Of a stretch of DNA of 5,596 nucleotides, positions 1 through 5,008 are shown one piece after another. Each line of letters opens with the position of its first letter. Positions within the stretch are counted from its first letter, which is position 1. The notes beneath the pieces were generated by a model, which was given only the letters and a program-made list of their open reading frames with translations, ran no database searches and was not told where the DNA came from. Both the position numbers and the translations under genes were made by a program. The stretch comes from Bacteroidota bacterium (GTDB taxonomy: Bacteria; Bacteroidota; Bacteroidia; Chitinophagales; Chitinophagaceae). Location of the stretch: the NCBI GenBank assembly GCA_023418315.1, contig JAEZZY010000077.1, positions 1 to 5,596 of the forward strand, given 5' to 3'.

Positions 1-37
1 TTCGCTTATGCCAGTATAAAAAATGGGGGAAGCTATG

Positions 38-137
38 TTTACATAATGTGGCATTATAGGTTCGCTTCGCACAGCCTTTTCCCTCGCTTATGCGAGCATC
101 CAACCGCACAGGCTGTCCTATAATAACATTATGTAAA
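38..137. repeat. Nested imperfect palindrome 1, about 100 bp
   Basis: Four pairs of complementary arms are nested in order: TTTACATAATGT (38-49) with ACATTATGTAAA (126-137), ATTATAGG (53-60) with CCTATAAT (117-124), ACAGCCT (71-77) with AGGCTGT (110-116), and a terminal hairpin TCGC (84-87) with GCGA (92-95) around TTAT. All arms are perfect and only short unpaired stretches separate them. As DNA it could extrude as a cruciform; as RNA it would fold into one long hairpin. There is no T-run that would make it a simple terminator. Its function is unknown. Confidence 0.8.
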
Positions 138-241
138 ATATCCAATGCCATAGTCTTCACCCCGAAAAAATATCCCAACCGCACAATGCCAACGCTAATA
201 TTTTTCGGGGTTCAGAAGCCGTATTTTTTTCCCAACCGCAC
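100..241 (+). repeat. Three direct copies of CCAACCGCAC
   Basis: The word occurs at 100-109, 175-184 and 232-241. The copies at 174 and 231 extend by one more C upstream, and the first two are followed by A. Spacings are 75 and 57 bases, so this is not a regular tandem array. Each copy lies in or next to an inverted repeat. They could be binding sites for a DNA-processing protein, or simply parts of related palindromic units. Confidence 0.6.
160..210. repeat. Inverted repeat 2, 13-bp arms
   Basis: CCCCGAAAAAATAT (160-173) pairs with ATATTTTTCGGGG (198-210), with one bulged A in the left arm. The 24-base loop contains one copy of the repeated word CCCAACCGCACA and one of TGCCAACGCT. It could fold as a hairpin presenting these repeats in its loop. 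No role is evident. Confidence 0.7.
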
Positions 242-645
242 CCACCCATTGAGCCACAGCACCCCACCACCCATTTCAGCGATGCAGTAAAAAAATAAAG
301 CATTGATTGGTTGTTTTGCCGATGTGCTGAATAAAGTGTTTAGTCATTTCACTGCATTGCATTTCGGTAGGCGAAAGCCAAATCTACCTGCATTTATTCC
401 GTTCCATTCCTTACACACCTTATTTCAGCACTGCACAGCAAGCGTATTTCGTACCTCATACCCTTGCTTTTTTCCCACGCTTCAAATTATGGTATGCTTT
501 ATTTTTTACTGCGGAGTGTTTGCCCCATTGCCAACGCTCAAAGGCGATTTTTCAAAGGAATAAAAGGAAGTCAATAGACATTTTCCAAAAGAAAAAAGAA
601 TAAAAAGGAAAGCAAAGGTAGGTGGCTACGCTCAATGCCAACGCT
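187..645 (+). repeat. Three dispersed copies of TGCCAACGCT
   Basis: Exact copies lie at 187-196, 529-538 and 636-645. The last copy is also part of a short tandem duplication, ACGCTCAAT at 628-636 and 641-649. The copies are direct and confined to the non-coding left part of the window. Their role is unknown. Confidence 0.55.
324..431. repeat. Imperfect palindrome 3, about 108 bp
   Basis: GTGCTGAATAAAGTGT (324-339) pairs with ACACCTTATTTCAGCAC (415-431), apart from one extra base and one mismatch. Inside it, a further short complementarity (GGTAG near 366-370 with CTACC near 384-389) could form a top hairpin. The size and nested layout match palindrome 1. It lies within the spurious open frame 303-563, which is another reason not to call that frame a gene. 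Confidence 0.6.
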
Positions 646-810
646 CAATAAAAAATCCAAAAGACTACGGCATAATGGCAAGGCAAATAAGGTGCTTCGC
701 AGAGTTAATTTTTTTGCCTTGCCACCCTTCGGGCCTTATTCCGTTTCCTTTTGGATTTTTTGCCCCGCCACCTTTTGAAGTGCTTTCTTTTTTTCTGTTT
801 TTTTCTTTGT
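580..810. repeat. Imperfect palindrome 4, about 230 bp
   Basis: Arms pair in nested order: GGTGGC (621-626) with GCCACC (767-772), a perfect 14-base pair AAAAAATCCAAAAG (650-663) with CTTTTGGATTTTTT (748-761), a looser ACGGcATAAtGG with CCTTATTCCGT pairing, and GGCAAGGCAAA (677-687) with TTTGCCTTGCC (713-723). Outside these, a purine-rich stretch (about 580-620) faces a pyrimidine-rich stretch (about 773-810) and extends the complementarity loosely. The central loop carries GGTGCTTCGCAGAG. This is the largest structure in the window and ends about 65 bases before the next gene. Confidence 0.75.
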
Positions 811-874
811 AAAAAAGTTTTGGTTTTCAGCCACAGCAACGAAAAAGCGGAGCTAATCTCAAAAGTGGTGCGAT

Positions 875-1297
875 ATGAAAGCCGTTAAAATCATTACTTA
901 CAATCCCAAAAATCAAAAATCCGATTTTGAATTTTACGCCTTATCCAAAGGCTTAAACAGTGGTAAGCCGTTAGAAAGCCCTTGCCCGAATTGCTTTGTT
1001 ATTTCCTGCCGTAGTGTGGAAGAAATGGACGTTTACCGTAGCTTATTATTTGGCTTGTGGAAGTCAAAAGCCTTTCATCAGTTCCTTATTGGTTCGGTCA
1101 TTCCTTACATTCGGATAGGCGATTTTAAAAACTTCGTTTTTGAACAGGCAAGCCATTTGAAAGGCAAAGAAAAAGTATTTAAAAATGATATTCGAAGGGT
1201 TAAAACTTTGGAGCAGAGAGAACGGCACATACACGAACAGTTGCGTTTGATTTCCGAACTCAAACGCATTTACATTGCAAGGCATTTAAAGTGGTAG
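875..1297 (+). CDS. DUF6943-like conserved Bacteroidota protein
   Basis: This 140-residue protein has no signal peptide and no membrane segment, so it is probably cytoplasmic. Visible landmarks are SKGLNSGKPL (24-33), a CPNC pair of cysteines (37-40), an LIGSVIPYIRI stretch (71-81) and a highly charged, helical C-terminal third (about 95-140) that may form a coiled coil. I recognise the pattern (GKPL, then PCPNCF, then LIGSVIP) as the DUF6943 family of Bacteroidota, often seen near conjugative-element genes; this is from memory and not verified. No biochemical function is known to me. The CPNC motif could bind a metal if paired with other ligands (Cys45 is close), but a full site is not obvious. 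ATG at 875 is the first start in the frame. The gene stands alone on the plus strand, downstream of the palindromic region and converging on the minus-strand operon. No strong terminator follows it. Confidence 0.7.
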   Translation: MKAVKIITYNPKNQKSDFEFYALSKGLNSGKPLESPCPNCFVISCRSVEEMDVYRSLLFGLWKSKAFHQFLIGSVIPYIRIGDFKNFVFEQASHLKGKEKVFKNDIRRVKTLEQRERHIHEQLRLISELKRIYIARHLKW

Positions 1298-1377
1298 TCC
1301 TGCGGGCTACGCTCTTTTACCTTTACAGTTCCCACCGCTTGCCCGATACTTGCACCATTATCCACATATAAAGGCAA

Positions 1378-1397
1378 TATAAAAGCACCGTTTTATA
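1378..1397. repeat. Short AT hairpin
   Basis: TATAAAA (1378-1384) and TTTTATA (1391-1397) form a 7-bp hairpin with a 6-base loop, between the two convergent transcription units. It is too AT-rich to be a strong terminator by itself. It may assist termination of the plus-strand gene. Confidence 0.35.
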
Positions 1398-1423
1398 AAA
1401 ATAGTGAAAACAGGTGTAACAAA

Positions 1424-1449
1424 AAATCCCGCCCAAATGGGCAGGATTT
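1424..1449 (-). terminator. Rho-independent terminator of the minus-strand operon
   Basis: AAATCC and GCCC (1424-1434) pair with GGGC and GGATTT (1439-1449) around an AAAT loop, with one C/A mismatch. On the minus strand the hairpin runs straight into a run of T (complement of the A-run at 1421-1426). It lies about 30 bases after the stop of the last operon gene. In the plus direction the T tail is short, so only weak two-way action is expected. Confidence 0.85.
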
Positions 1450-1480
1450 CAAACACACGACAAAACCGAAAAACGTGTTT

Positions 1481-1753
1481 TTACTCTTTTTTAGGTTCGT
1501 TAAAACTTTCGTTCGGTTTTGTTTCTTCGTCATTGTCATCACGCATTGCGGTTTGAGCTATGGCAGTCGCCACAGTTCCGCCCAATATCAGATAACCGCC
1601 CACCGTTACAATGGTGGCAGGTAACGCAATGGGTGCGGTTAAGATTGCACCGCCTACGGCTGTTAATGTAATACCTATGTTTCGAATGATTTTAAACCAT
1701 TTCGGGGTTGGAGCGGTTACACGCTCGACCAAATTAAGACTGTCCTTTTTCAT
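1481..1753 (-). CDS. Small two-TM membrane protein, holin-like
   Basis: The 90-residue product has two hydrophobic, Gly/Ala-rich segments (about 22-44 and 46-66) joined by a tight turn at Pro41-Ala-Leu-Pro45. They are preceded by a basic, Pro-containing N-terminus (APTPKWFK, 14-21) and followed by a strongly acidic, then mixed-charge tail (DDNDEE at 72-77). No signal peptidase site is evident. The layout fits a two-pass inner-membrane protein with both ends on the same side, similar to class II phage holins. I recall similar APTPKxFKxxRNIG proteins as uncharacterised small proteins of Bacteroidota; the holin role is inference. Its start overlaps the end of the upstream gene by 20 bases, suggesting translational coupling, and it is the last gene before the terminator. 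Confidence 0.75.
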   Translation of the reverse strand: MKKDSLNLVERVTAPTPKWFKIIRNIGITLTAVGGAILTAPIALPATIVTVGGYLILGGTVATAIAQTAMRDDNDEETKPNESFNEPKKE

Positions 1754-2006
1754 TGTTGAATTGTTTTAAAATGATTTTTTCTAAATTGTTTACTCGGTGT
1801 TCCAAATAATCTACTTTATGGTTTAGTAAATCATAGCTGTTTTTGAACTCTGTTTTGATAAGCAAAGCCATTGTTTTTACTTCCGTTAAATCCTTTTCCA
1901 TTCGTTTGAAATCGGAATGAAGCTGTTTAATGAAGTAGGCGACAATCGCCAAGAGCATACTAATCAAAGAGCCGAACACTACATTTAATGTGATTGCATT
2001 TTCCAT
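1734..2006 (-). CDS. Small one-TM coiled-coil membrane protein
   Basis: The 90-residue product starts with a hydrophobic segment (about 8-26, NVVFGSLISMLLAIVAYFI) that probably anchors it in the inner membrane. Then comes a long helical, charged region (about 30-83) with heptad-like spacing of Leu, Met, Val and Ile, which predicts a coiled coil and oligomer formation. This is the plan of phage XhlA-type haemolysin/holin accessory proteins and of some spanin-like proteins, though no lipobox or known signature is seen, so this is resemblance only. It begins 12 bases after the stop of the DUF5675-like gene and overlaps the next gene by 20 bases, so the three are surely one transcript. Together the two small membrane proteins look like a membrane-lesion pair. 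Confidence 0.75.
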   Translation of the reverse strand: MENAITLNVVFGSLISMLLAIVAYFIKQLHSDFKRMEKDLTEVKTMALLIKTEFKNSYDLLNHKVDYLEHRVNNLEKIILKQFNNEKGQS

Positions 2007-2018
2007 TTTGTCGGCTTT

Positions 2019-2471
2019 TTAAAATTGGAAATCGTTTTCGATGATGATACCTTTTTCATTGCCTTGTACCAACTGTAACAGCTTCGGGTAAATCATTTGG
2101 TAAGCATCTTTACTTCGCAAAACTTGATAGTCGCCGTTCACAAACTCGAAACCGAAACCACACAACGGACAACCTGCCGTATGGGTGTGGGTGTTCCCGA
2201 TATGGATATACACAAAGCTGAAATTCGGCAGACCGTTAATCTCAATCATACCTTTGTGGAGCTTCGGGAATTTCTGCCGATACTCGGCATTCATTCCACC
2301 CCAAGTGTTCAGCCTTAAAGTGTAATTTCCTGTTGGGATTGCGGTTTGCTTTGGAATTTTTACGGCTCTTATCTTGTCTTCTAAAAGGTAGCATTGAAAC
2401 ACATCATCAATATATAAATGGCTTAATGTGCTTTGCTTGCCTTCCGCTACTCTTAAAATTTTTGTTCTCAT
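2019..2471 (-). CDS. DUF5675-like family protein, possible cell-wall acting protein
   Basis: The 150-residue product has no signal peptide or membrane segment. The N-terminal half (about 1-56) looks like a beta-rich fold: a short strand, an acidic turn at YIDD (20-23), LLED (29-32) and the conserved-looking IPTGNY turn (45-50). The second half holds YIHIGNTHTHTAGCPLCG (88-105). IPxGxY followed by IHxGNT...TAGC is the pattern I know from the DUF5675 family, common in Bacteroidota and phages. His90 and Cys101 in this arrangement loosely recall the His...Gly-Cys core of YkuD L,D-transpeptidases, so a Cys-dependent wall enzyme is possible but unproven. It follows a terminator hairpin and precedes two small membrane-protein genes. 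With no export signal, a holin-like partner would be needed if it acts outside the cytoplasm. Confidence 0.75.
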   Translation of the reverse strand: MRTKILRVAEGKQSTLSHLYIDDVFQCYLLEDKIRAVKIPKQTAIPTGNYTLRLNTWGGMNAEYRQKFPKLHKGMIEINGLPNFSFVYIHIGNTHTHTAGCPLCGFGFEFVNGDYQVLRSKDAYQMIYPKLLQLVQGNEKGIIIENDFQF

Positions 2472-2499
2472 CGAAGATTTATTTTAAAGGTTAGAAAGA

Positions 2500-2526
2500 A
2501 AAGCCCCTCGCAATGCTTGGGGCTTT
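2500..2526 (-). terminator. Terminator hairpin between first and second operon genes
   Basis: AAAGCCCC (2500-2507) pairs perfectly with GGGGCTTT (2519-2526) around an 11-base loop. On the minus strand the stem ends in CTTTTCTTTC, a T-rich tail. It begins 14 bases after the stop of the 267-residue gene and 29 bases before the next start. It should reduce transcription of the three downstream genes relative to the first. I found no convincing separate promoter between it and position 2471. Confidence 0.8.
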
Positions 2527-2539
2527 CGTTTGTGAATGT

Positions 2540-3343
2540 TTAAAACGCATCTTCGATTTTCAAACAGTTGCCCGAAGCAAAAGAATAATAATCGCCATTC
2601 ACTTCCTGAAAGAACTCAATACCGATACATTGAATAACTGTTACATCAGTTCCGAGCGTAGGCGAACCGCCAAGCGTTGCCGTCAGCGTACTACCTGCAT
2701 ACGCAGTATTTAACGGAATGTAAGTCGAATAAGCGATTTCGTTCAGCTCATTGTTTACGTTGTCCGCAGGTTCATACGTTCCTGTTGTGGCATTGTACAC
2801 ATAATCCGAAACCACCGCCAAAGCGTTGATTAAACGGAAGTGAGTAGCCCCAGACGGTGCAGAAACCAAATCCGCAGGGTTAAACGGAGCAATGATAAAA
2901 TCCGCACTATCTCTTGCAACGGTATGGGTTACATCATACGGAGCATTGAAAACCCCATTGATAGAAAGTTTTTTGTCAAACTCAAAGCCTATTAAATAGT
3001 TTCTTTGCGTTGAAATCTCAACCTTTCTGTAACCCCTTGCTTCCGTTCCGTCTTCGAGATTGATTTTTTTCATTACCGAAGTCAAACGTCCTGTTACTTG
3101 GCTGTCTGCCATTTTCGACATCAATGCAGATAGGGCGGTTCTTACCGCTTTACCAGCTCTTGCACAACCGCCAAATTCGTTCATATTCTCACGAGTACGT
3201 TCAAATTCGGGAGCGGTGTTTACCTGTTCAGCGGTAGGACCGCCCACCATACCCGCAAAAAATCCCTGTTGTCCTTTGATTTTGAAATGTCGGACATCGC
3301 CTATCGTTCCGACATACTTCATTAAGCCTTTTTGTCTTGCCAT
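2540..3343 (-). CDS. Conserved Bacteroidota protein, possibly structural; function unknown
   Basis: The 267-residue product has no signal peptide or membrane segment. It starts with a Gly-rich segment (MARQKGLMKYVGTIGDVRHFKIKG, described by its first 24 residues), then APEFERTREN (44-53), a likely helical part (about 58-95) and a long beta-rich, Thr/Ala/Asn-rich second half. That half contains GATHFRL (165-171) and ends with GIEFFQEVNG (241-250). I recognise this plan (Gly-rich start, PxFxRTRENxxEFG, near-terminal IEFFQxVNG) from a widespread uncharacterised Bacteroidota family seen near DUF5675 genes; this is from memory. Composition suits a self-assembling or surface protein, but no fold is certain. 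It is the first gene after the promoter and is followed at once by a terminator, as for a product made in excess. ATG at 3343 is the natural start, with an A/T-rich leader of about 40 bases. Confidence 0.75.
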   Translation of the reverse strand: MARQKGLMKYVGTIGDVRHFKIKGQQGFFAGMVGGPTAEQVNTAPEFERTRENMNEFGGCARAGKAVRTALSALMSKMADSQVTGRLTSVMKKINLEDGTEARGYRKVEISTQRNYLIGFEFDKKLSINGVFNAPYDVTHTVARDSADFIIAPFNPADLVSAPSGATHFRLINALAVVSDYVYNATTGTYEPADNVNNELNEIAYSTYIPLNTAYAGSTLTATLGGSPTLGTDVTVIQCIGIEFFQEVNGDYYSFASGNCLKIEDAF

Positions 3344-3370
3344 TGTCTTAAATTTTATGAGTTAATAAAT

Positions 3371-3394
3371 ACTTTGTTGCAACAGGTACAAAGT
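3371..3394. promoter_or_regulatory. Candidate operator: inverted repeat over the predicted start site
   Basis: ACTTTG (3371-3376) and CAAAGT (3389-3394) are inverted with a 12-base gap. The gap begins with the rest of a perfect 8-base palindrome, GTTGCAAC (3376-3383). The right arm lies inside the predicted -7 element and the palindrome covers the predicted start of transcription, so a protein bound here would block the promoter. No regulator gene is present in the window. Confidence 0.4.
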
Positions 3395-3420
3395 TCTATT
3401 TAACTCATTTTATGGACAAT
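3389..3420 (-). promoter_or_regulatory. Candidate Bacteroidota promoter of the minus-strand operon
   Basis: Read on the minus strand, ATTG (complement of 3417-3420) and GAACTTTG (complement of 3389-3396) are 20 bases apart. They match the Bacteroidota TTTG / TAnnTTTG consensus with one mismatch each, against a usual gap of 19-21. Transcription would start near 3382, leaving a leader of about 38 bases before the ATG at 3343. The position fits well; the mismatches keep this a prediction. Confidence 0.55.
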
Positions 3421-3562
3421 ACACAATGTGGTAAAAGGTAATGCAATAGAATGCTAACGCACCGAAAACACTACTTTTCAGAAATCACGACAGCAATCTG
3501 TTTAGGAAATCGGAGGAAGAAACAGGAATAAAAAACAGAAAAGCATACAGCCCGACAGCTTC

Positions 3563-3599
3563 AAAATGTTTAATTTTATACAGAAAAAAAATGTTTAAT
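3563..3599 (+). repeat. Direct repeat AAAATGTTTAAT, two copies
   Basis: Exact 12-base copies occupy 3563-3574 and 3588-3599, 25 bases apart in an A/T-rich setting. Low sequence complexity makes chance similarity possible, but both copies being exact is notable. Confidence 0.45.
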
Positions 3600-3617
3600 A
3601 AAAAAAGGTTCAAAAAG

Positions 3618-3635
3618 TTGTACTTATGTTGTACG
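3618..3635 (+). promoter_or_regulatory. GTTGTAC direct repeat one helical turn apart
   Basis: GTTGTAC occurs at 3618-3624 and again at 3629-3635. The 11-base offset puts both copies on the same face of the helix, as expected of a site for a dimeric regulator or recombinase. The repeat lies 63 bases before the start of the nuclease gene. No partner protein can be named. Confidence 0.4.
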
Positions 3636-3655
3636 TCAAAAATAAAAGCAAGCTA

Positions 3656-3678
3656 AAACCCTTTATTTACAAGCGTTT
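3656..3678. repeat. Inverted repeat with 7-base spacer, recombination-core-like
   Basis: AAACCCTT (3656-3663) and AAGCGTTT (3671-3678) are inverted with one mismatch, around the 7-base spacer TATTTAC. Arms of this size around a 6-8 base spacer are typical of tyrosine-recombinase core sites. It lies exactly where composition changes from the moderately AT-rich operon side to the very AT-rich nuclease gene. No second copy was seen in the window, so an attachment-site role is inference only. Confidence 0.35.
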
Positions 3679-3697
3679 CCAAACTTATTACCTATAA

Positions 3698-5008
3698 TTG
3701 GGAGTTAGCCGTCAGGCAACAACAACACAGAAGTCCATCAACTTTAAAAATCTAAAAAAATTGGAATTGCAACAATTTAAAGAAATTATAAACCTTAGCA
3801 ACTCTTTGGAACAAAAGAGGAGAAAAGGAATTTCTTACTTAATAAAACTCACAAAGAATTTTGGACACATCTATAAAGAAGAATTAACTAAATTACCTTA
3901 CCATATTAATTTAATTGATGAACTACACACAGATGAAAACGCTCATAGCCGAATTTTTGCAAAATTGTTACGTTACCAAGAAAATTATAAATTCGTTTTT
4001 TTAGAAAAATTCTTAACTGATGTTTGTCTTTTTGATTTGACTACTGAGAAACCCGAAGTTAAGAAAGTTGATTCTTGTGGACGTATCGACATCCCAATTT
4101 TTGATAATAAATACGTTGTAGTAATAGAGAATAAAGTTACTGACAAAGCACCAGACCAAAATAATTCAAATGGAGGACAGTTAGCAAGGTATATTGAAAC
4201 TTTAAAAAACGTTTATAATAGAAAGCAAGAAGAAATTTACGTTGTATATACACCAAAGTTCACAAGAAATCCTTCTAATGAGTCTTGGGTTAATAAAAAC
4301 AATTTCTCTTATAAAAAAGATTTCTCAAATAGATTCCGCTCTTTATCATACAAGGATAATATATACCCTTGGCTAAAATATGAAATATTACCTTATGTAA
4401 ATAAAAATAACACTTACTTATACAGTGCAGTTGAACAATATATTGACCACTTGGAAGGAATGTTTAGTTTAAGAACAATTAATCAACCAATGAATATGAA
4501 ATTACAAGAATTTATAAAACAAGAATTAGGAATTAAAGATAGTAATCTTGAAGAATCAATTGAAATCCTATCTGAAAAAGAAGAAGAATTAAACAGCATA
4601 CTAAATCAAATTCAACAATTGAAAAGCAATTATAAAAAGGAAATTATAAAAAAACTTTTTATTGAATGGAAAGAAATGCTTCAATTAGATTTTCCAAATC
4701 AACAAATTGTAGGAGATAGTTTCAAACTTGACCAAAACATTATAAATTTAGGCATCCAATTTAATATTGAAAATAAAAAATTTGTAGCAATTATTGAGTG
4801 TAACAATTGTGATAAACCAAATCTTTATTTCGGAATAGGTCGTCATTATTCAAGTAAAGAAAAATTTGAATTAAATGACAAATTAAATGATTTGCTCGAA
4901 AATAGTGAATTATCAGAACCTGAAAATTATTGGTATGGTTGGAGATTTACTTCTATCGAAAGTGGTTACTTTGATTTAAAAAAACTTATTTCCAATAGTA
5001 TATCATAA
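3698..5008 (+). CDS. PD-(D/E)XK nuclease family protein (PDDEXK_4-like)
   Basis: The 436-residue product carries the hallmarks of the PDDEXK_4 (PF14281) type: an N-terminal helix with ENAHSRIFAKLL (80-91), then the nuclease core GRIDIPI (128-134) with Asp131, a strand ending in VVVIENKV (140-147) with Glu144 and Lys146, and GGQLARYIETL (159-169) with Gln161 and Tyr165. The catalytic triad is intact. A charged helical part (about 275-325) suggests a coiled coil before a C-terminal domain of unknown fold. Such proteins are predicted metal-dependent DNA nucleases and are frequent among defence genes; a defence role is inferred. The start is odd: the only N-terminal candidate is TTG at 3698, directly after an in-frame TAA (3695-3697). 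The next starts are also TTG codons, near 3761-3767, and the first internal Met is past residue 250. GC content is clearly lower than in the operon to the left. No methyltransferase or partner gene is adjacent; the next element is a group II intron. Confidence 0.8.
   Translation: MGVSRQATTTQKSINFKNLKKLELQQFKEIINLSNSLEQKRRKGISYLIKLTKNFGHIYKEELTKLPYHINLIDELHTDENAHSRIFAKLLRYQENYKFVFLEKFLTDVCLFDLTTEKPEVKKVDSCGRIDIPIFDNKYVVVIENKVTDKAPDQNNSNGGQLARYIETLKNVYNRKQEEIYVVYTPKFTRNPSNESWVNKNNFSYKKDFSNRFRSLSYKDNIYPWLKYEILPYVNKNNTYLYSAVEQYIDHLEGMFSLRTINQPMNMKLQEFIKQELGIKDSNLEESIEILSEKEEELNSILNQIQQLKSNYKKEIIKKLFIEWKEMLQLDFPNQQIVGDSFKLDQNIINLGIQFNIENKKFVAIIECNNCDKPNLYFGIGRHYSSKEKFELNDKLNDLLENSELSEPENYWYGWRFTSIESGYFDLKKLISNSIS

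Larger units (their letters stand above)
1..874. other. Palindrome-rich intergenic region, no convincing gene
   Basis: This 874-base stretch has no open frame that looks like a protein. The two small plus-strand frames (90-290 and 303-563) give low-complexity products rich in Pro, Thr, Phe and His, and they run across inverted repeats. Instead the region carries at least four large imperfect inverted repeats and several repeated short words, listed separately. The sequence just before the gene at 875 is pyrimidine-rich (about 781-810) and then A/T-rich. I associate this kind of repeat-filled spacer with Bacteroidota conjugative elements, which also carry genes like the one at 875; that link is from memory. 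Whether the region is transcribed is unknown. Confidence 0.7.
3344..3697. other. Divergent intergenic region without genes
   Basis: This 354-base spacer separates the minus-strand operon from the plus-strand nuclease gene. It contains the operon promoter and operator candidates (3371-3420), a 12-base direct repeat AAAATGTTTAAT (3563-3574 and 3588-3599, offset 25), a GTTGTAC direct repeat (3618-3624 and 3629-3635, offset 11) and an inverted repeat with a 7-base spacer (3656-3678). Between about 3430 and 3560 I see nothing definite. No convincing plus-strand promoter for the nuclease gene was found. Confidence 0.6.

Noticed and set aside
100..241. Possible CRISPR array from the CCAACCGCAC copies
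   Set aside because: The repeat is only about 10 bases, with unequal spacing and hairpins in the spacers; not a CRISPR layout.
90..290. 66-codon plus-strand open frame
   Set aside because: Low-complexity product rich in Pro, Thr and Asn, running through two inverted repeats; no family resemblance.
303..563. 86-codon plus-strand open frame
   Set aside because: Phe/His/Cys-rich product without domain logic, lying across palindrome 3; better explained as chance.
815..822. AAGTTTTG as a -7 promoter element for the gene at 875
   Set aside because: One mismatch, but no TTTG-like element at the right distance upstream (the nearest candidate is about 17 bases away and weak).
1064..1285. Minus-strand open frame opposite the DUF6943-like gene
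   Set aside because: Shadow of the recognisable plus-strand gene; its product resembles nothing.
2097..2318. Plus-strand open frame opposite the DUF5675-like gene
   Set aside because: Antisense shadow of a gene with recognisable family motifs.
2513..2713. Plus-strand open frame over the end of the 267-residue gene
   Set aside because: Begins in the terminator hairpin and is antisense to a well-supported gene.
3060..3365. 101-codon plus-strand open frame opposite the start of the 267-residue gene
   Set aside because: Antisense shadow; Pro/Ala-rich product with no motif, running into the promoter region.
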